14,338 nucleotides of DNA, taken from positions 1-14,338 of the forward strand of contig JBDSND010000019.1 of the NCBI GenBank assembly GCA_039915505.1, given 5' to 3'. Of this stretch, positions 12,522 to 14,338 are shown one piece after another. The position numbers and the translations under genes were made by a program. Positions within the stretch are counted from its first letter, which is position 1. Each line of letters opens with the position of its first letter. The stretch is from CAIWHR01 sp039915505. Lineage in GTDB: Bacteria > Pseudomonadota > Gammaproteobacteria > Burkholderiales > Casimicrobiaceae. The notes beneath the pieces were generated by a model. The model was not told the origin of the DNA. It saw only the letters and a list, made by a program, of their open reading frames with translations, and made no database searches.

Positions 12522-14121
12522 GACGCACCTCGAGCGCCGCAGCGGTGGCGTCGAAGGTGGTGAAGAGGTCGCCGAATTCATCGTTGCGGGTTTCGGCGAT
12601 GCGATAGTCGTAATGTCCGGTGCCGAGTTCGACCAGCGAGGCTTTCATGACCCGGACAACGCCGGACAACCGGCGAGCCATGAGATAAGCCCCCAGCGCC
12701 ACCGCCGCGGTGGTGACCAGGGTGAGCGCGGCGAGCAGCACGAGCATCAGGTTGGCAACGCGTGTTAGCGGCGCTTCCATGAGGCTCAGGTGCACGACGC
12801 CAATATTCTTGTTCTGGAAAAGGATCGGTGCGGCGAAGTCGAGTACGTCGGGGCCGTTCGTACGTTGCAGCCGGTTCACCTGGACGTTGGGGTCGGCCGA
12901 ACTCAACGGGCTCGCGCCCTGCAGCGTGAACTTGGCGCCGAGCTGGGCGGGATCCTTGCTGCCCCGGATTACGCCGTCATGGTCAATCACCAGCAGTCTG
13001 TCGAAGTCCTGGCCGCTTGCCGTTTCCTGGACGAAGACCTCGATGGCCGCCCAGTCCTCGGAAAGCAAGGGCACCGCGTTTTGCGAGGCCATGAACTTGG
13101 CCAGCGAGCCGCCGTAATCCTTCACCTGGTCCATCATCGCGCCGTATTGCTGCTTGTAGAGCACCAACGCGGTCACGGTCATGGTAATGGCAACCAGCGC
13201 CGCCATGGTGATTGCCCACCGCACGCCGAGCGACATCGTCCGCCCGCGACCATCCTTATTCTTGCCGTCCTCGGCAAGCTCCGCAGCGATGCCTTCGAGA
13301 GCCTTGGCAAACTCCTCGCCCGACTGGAAACGCTTGTCCGGCTGTTTCCGCAGGGCCCGCTCGATCACTCGACGCAGGCTGTGCGGCAGGTCCGGACGGA
13401 CTTTGTCGATCGGCGCGGCCTCGGCCTTGGTGATCTTGTAGGCGACGCTGATCAGGGTGTCGCCCTCGAACGGCAGGGTCCCCGTCAGGAGCTGGTACAG
13501 CACGACCCCTGCCGAGAAGAGATCGGAGCGCGCATCGACCTTCTGCCCGAGAACCTGCTCAGGCGACATATAGTGCGGCGTGCCGAGCACGTTGCCGATC
13601 TGGGTCTGCTGCGTGGCGTCGCTGTCGTCGATGCGACAGATCCCGAAGTCGGCGACCTTGACCGTGTGTCGGTCGCCCGAAAGCATGATGTTGCCGGGCT
13701 TGACGTCGCGATGGACGATGCCCTTGCGGTGCGCATAGTCGAGGGCGCGGGTGAGCTCGATGCCGATCTGCACGATTTCCCCGGTGCCGAGGGTCTTGCG
13801 CTCGCGCAGGTAGTCGGCGAGGGTGGGCCCGTCGACGAGCTCCATCGCGATGTACGGATGGTTGTGGTCCTCGCCGACGTCGTACACCGTGACGATGTTC
13901 GGATGCGAGAGGACCCCCGCGCCCTTCGCCTCCCGCAGGAAGCGGGCGTGGTACTCGTTGTCCTCGCGGAGCTGGGATTTCAGCAGCTTGACCGCGATGG
14001 TGCGATTGATCTCGGGATCGTAGGCCTTGTACACCGTGGCCATCGCTCCTTCACCGACGAGCTCGCGGATCTGGTAACGCCCCAATCGCTCGACTACGTT
14101 GTTCCCCTGTGGCGATGCCAT
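12472..14121 (-). CDS. Membrane Ser/Thr kinase with periplasmic sensor and C-terminal HAMP
   Basis: The 549-residue protein starts with a complete Hanks-type kinase domain (~15-275): GEGAMATVY (23-31), catalytic Lys45 in AVKLL, HRDVKPGN (137-144), DFG (158-160) and SPEQ (186-189), with a Thr/Gln-rich activation loop between. A juxtamembrane linker (~276-300) leads to a membrane helix (~302-322), a ~130-residue periplasmic region (~323-455; FDRLLVIDHDGVIRGS and a later FAAPILFQNKNIGVVHLSL resemble dCache/PAS-like sensor strands), a second helix (~456-480), and a HAMP segment (~480-533) at the C-terminus. It would phosphorylate Ser/Thr of cytoplasmic targets; the FHA protein is the natural candidate and the PP2C the opponent. 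The T6SS kinase PpkA is a relative in role, but its sensor part differs. No strong ribosome site precedes ATG 14121. It is the first gene of the - arm. Confidence 0.92.
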   Translation of the reverse strand: MASPQGNNVVERLGRYQIRELVGEGAMATVYKAYDPEINRTIAVKLLKSQLREDNEYHARFLREAKGAGVLSHPNIVTVYDVGEDHNHPYIAMELVDGPTLADYLRERKTLGTGEIVQIGIELTRALDYAHRKGIVHRDVKPGNIMLSGDRHTVKVADFGICRIDDSDATQQTQIGNVLGTPHYMSPEQVLGQKVDARSDLFSAGVVLYQLLTGTLPFEGDTLISVAYKITKAEAAPIDKVRPDLPHSLRRVIERALRKQPDKRFQSGEEFAKALEGIAAELAEDGKNKDGRGRTMSLGVRWAITMAALVAITMTVTALVLYKQQYGAMMDQVKDYGGSLAKFMASQNAVPLLSEDWAAIEVFVQETASGQDFDRLLVIDHDGVIRGSKDPAQLGAKFTLQGASPLSSADPNVQVNRLQRTNGPDVLDFAAPILFQNKNIGVVHLSLMEAPLTRVANLMLVLLAALTLVTTAAVALGAYLMARRLSGVVRVMKASLVELGTGHYDYRIAETRNDEFGDLFTTFDATAAALEVRHDPHAAKPLEAPAAAP

Positions 14122-14338
14122 TGCCGCGTCTGCGCCCCAACGATGGGTGAGGGGGCGGAGTATGCCAGAAAGGACCCTGGCATCGTCGGCCGGGCCGCAT
14201 GCACGCCTTTACTGGCCGATGAGCGGACCGGGAGGTGATGCCCGTGCCCGACCTGCCACGGCTGGTTCGCTAATCGCAGCTAGGCAATCGGCGGGCCGAT
14301 CGCGCTTGCCAGGCTCGCTGCGGCAAGCGGGCTCAGTG
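14122..14338. other. Region upstream of the kinase, to the window edge
   Basis: These 217 bp should contain the promoter for the kinase-led - arm, but I see no clear promoter motif. No gene can be supported. A GC-rich hairpin lies near the right edge. Confidence 0.4.
14303..14329. other. GC-rich stem-loop at the right edge
   Basis: CGCTTGCC (14303-14310) and GGCAAGCG (14322-14329) are perfect 8-bp arms around an 11-nt loop. No T-run is visible before the window ends, so terminator status cannot be judged. It may end a gene lying to the right, or be part of the leader of the - arm. Confidence 0.35.

Noticed and set aside
12790..14238. Long + strand open frame opposite the kinase
   Set aside because: It is antisense to a kinase with all catalytic motifs; its translation is His/Arg/Val-rich with no family character. 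High GC at third positions keeps the opposite strand open.
1..14338. tRNA, rRNA or T6SS structural genes
   Set aside because: I found no tRNA-like or rRNA-like segment and no TssA-M, Hcp, VgrG or ClpV-type protein in the window.

Overview
The window is a high-GC Gram-negative segment. Lipoprotein signal peptides with lipoboxes, Ala/Pro-rich linkers, a SulP transporter, a TagH-type FHA protein and an IS91-type recombinase remnant fit a beta- or gammaproteobacterium, and most likely a betaproteobacterium. That placement is an inference from gene style. No rRNA, tRNA or marker protein confirms it.

Left part (1-2218) is worn accessory DNA. It opens with the 3' end of a secreted endostatin-like (C-type-lectin-fold) protein. 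Next come two wrecked genes facing each other: a + strand N-terminal fragment of an IS91-associated tyrosine recombinase, and a - strand, frameshifted amino-acid-type ABC transporter substrate-binding protein. Their homologies meet near 1060-1072, so a rearrangement joined them. Then 1607-2218 is non-coding. It holds a - strand terminator-like hairpin, a short operator-like inverted repeat, a cluster of four DnaA-box-like 9-mers beside AT-rich DNA, and two further dyads.

Middle part (2219-6265) has an SseA/TST-family sulfurtransferase (+), a TagH C-terminal-domain protein without an FHA domain (+), and, convergent to it, a SulP anion transporter carrying STAS and cyclic-nucleotide-binding-like domains (-). 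The 338 bp before the next gene contain a run of 10-13 bp direct repeats.

Right part (6604-14121) looks like one functional module in two convergent arms. The + arm encodes an FHA/TagH protein, a PP2C phosphatase and a LysM/TPR lipoprotein. The - arm encodes a membrane Ser/Thr kinase with a periplasmic sensor and HAMP domain, a LysM polysaccharide-deacetylase lipoprotein, a possible 48-residue protein and a TPR lipoprotein. The arms meet at a stem-loop that contains both stop codons. Kinase, phosphatase and FHA reader match the threonine-phosphorylation switch known from type VI secretion. No T6SS structural gene is present here; the partners are envelope lipoproteins and a deacetylase. I infer a phospho-switch acting on an envelope or glycan process, or the edge of a larger T6SS locus lying outside the window.
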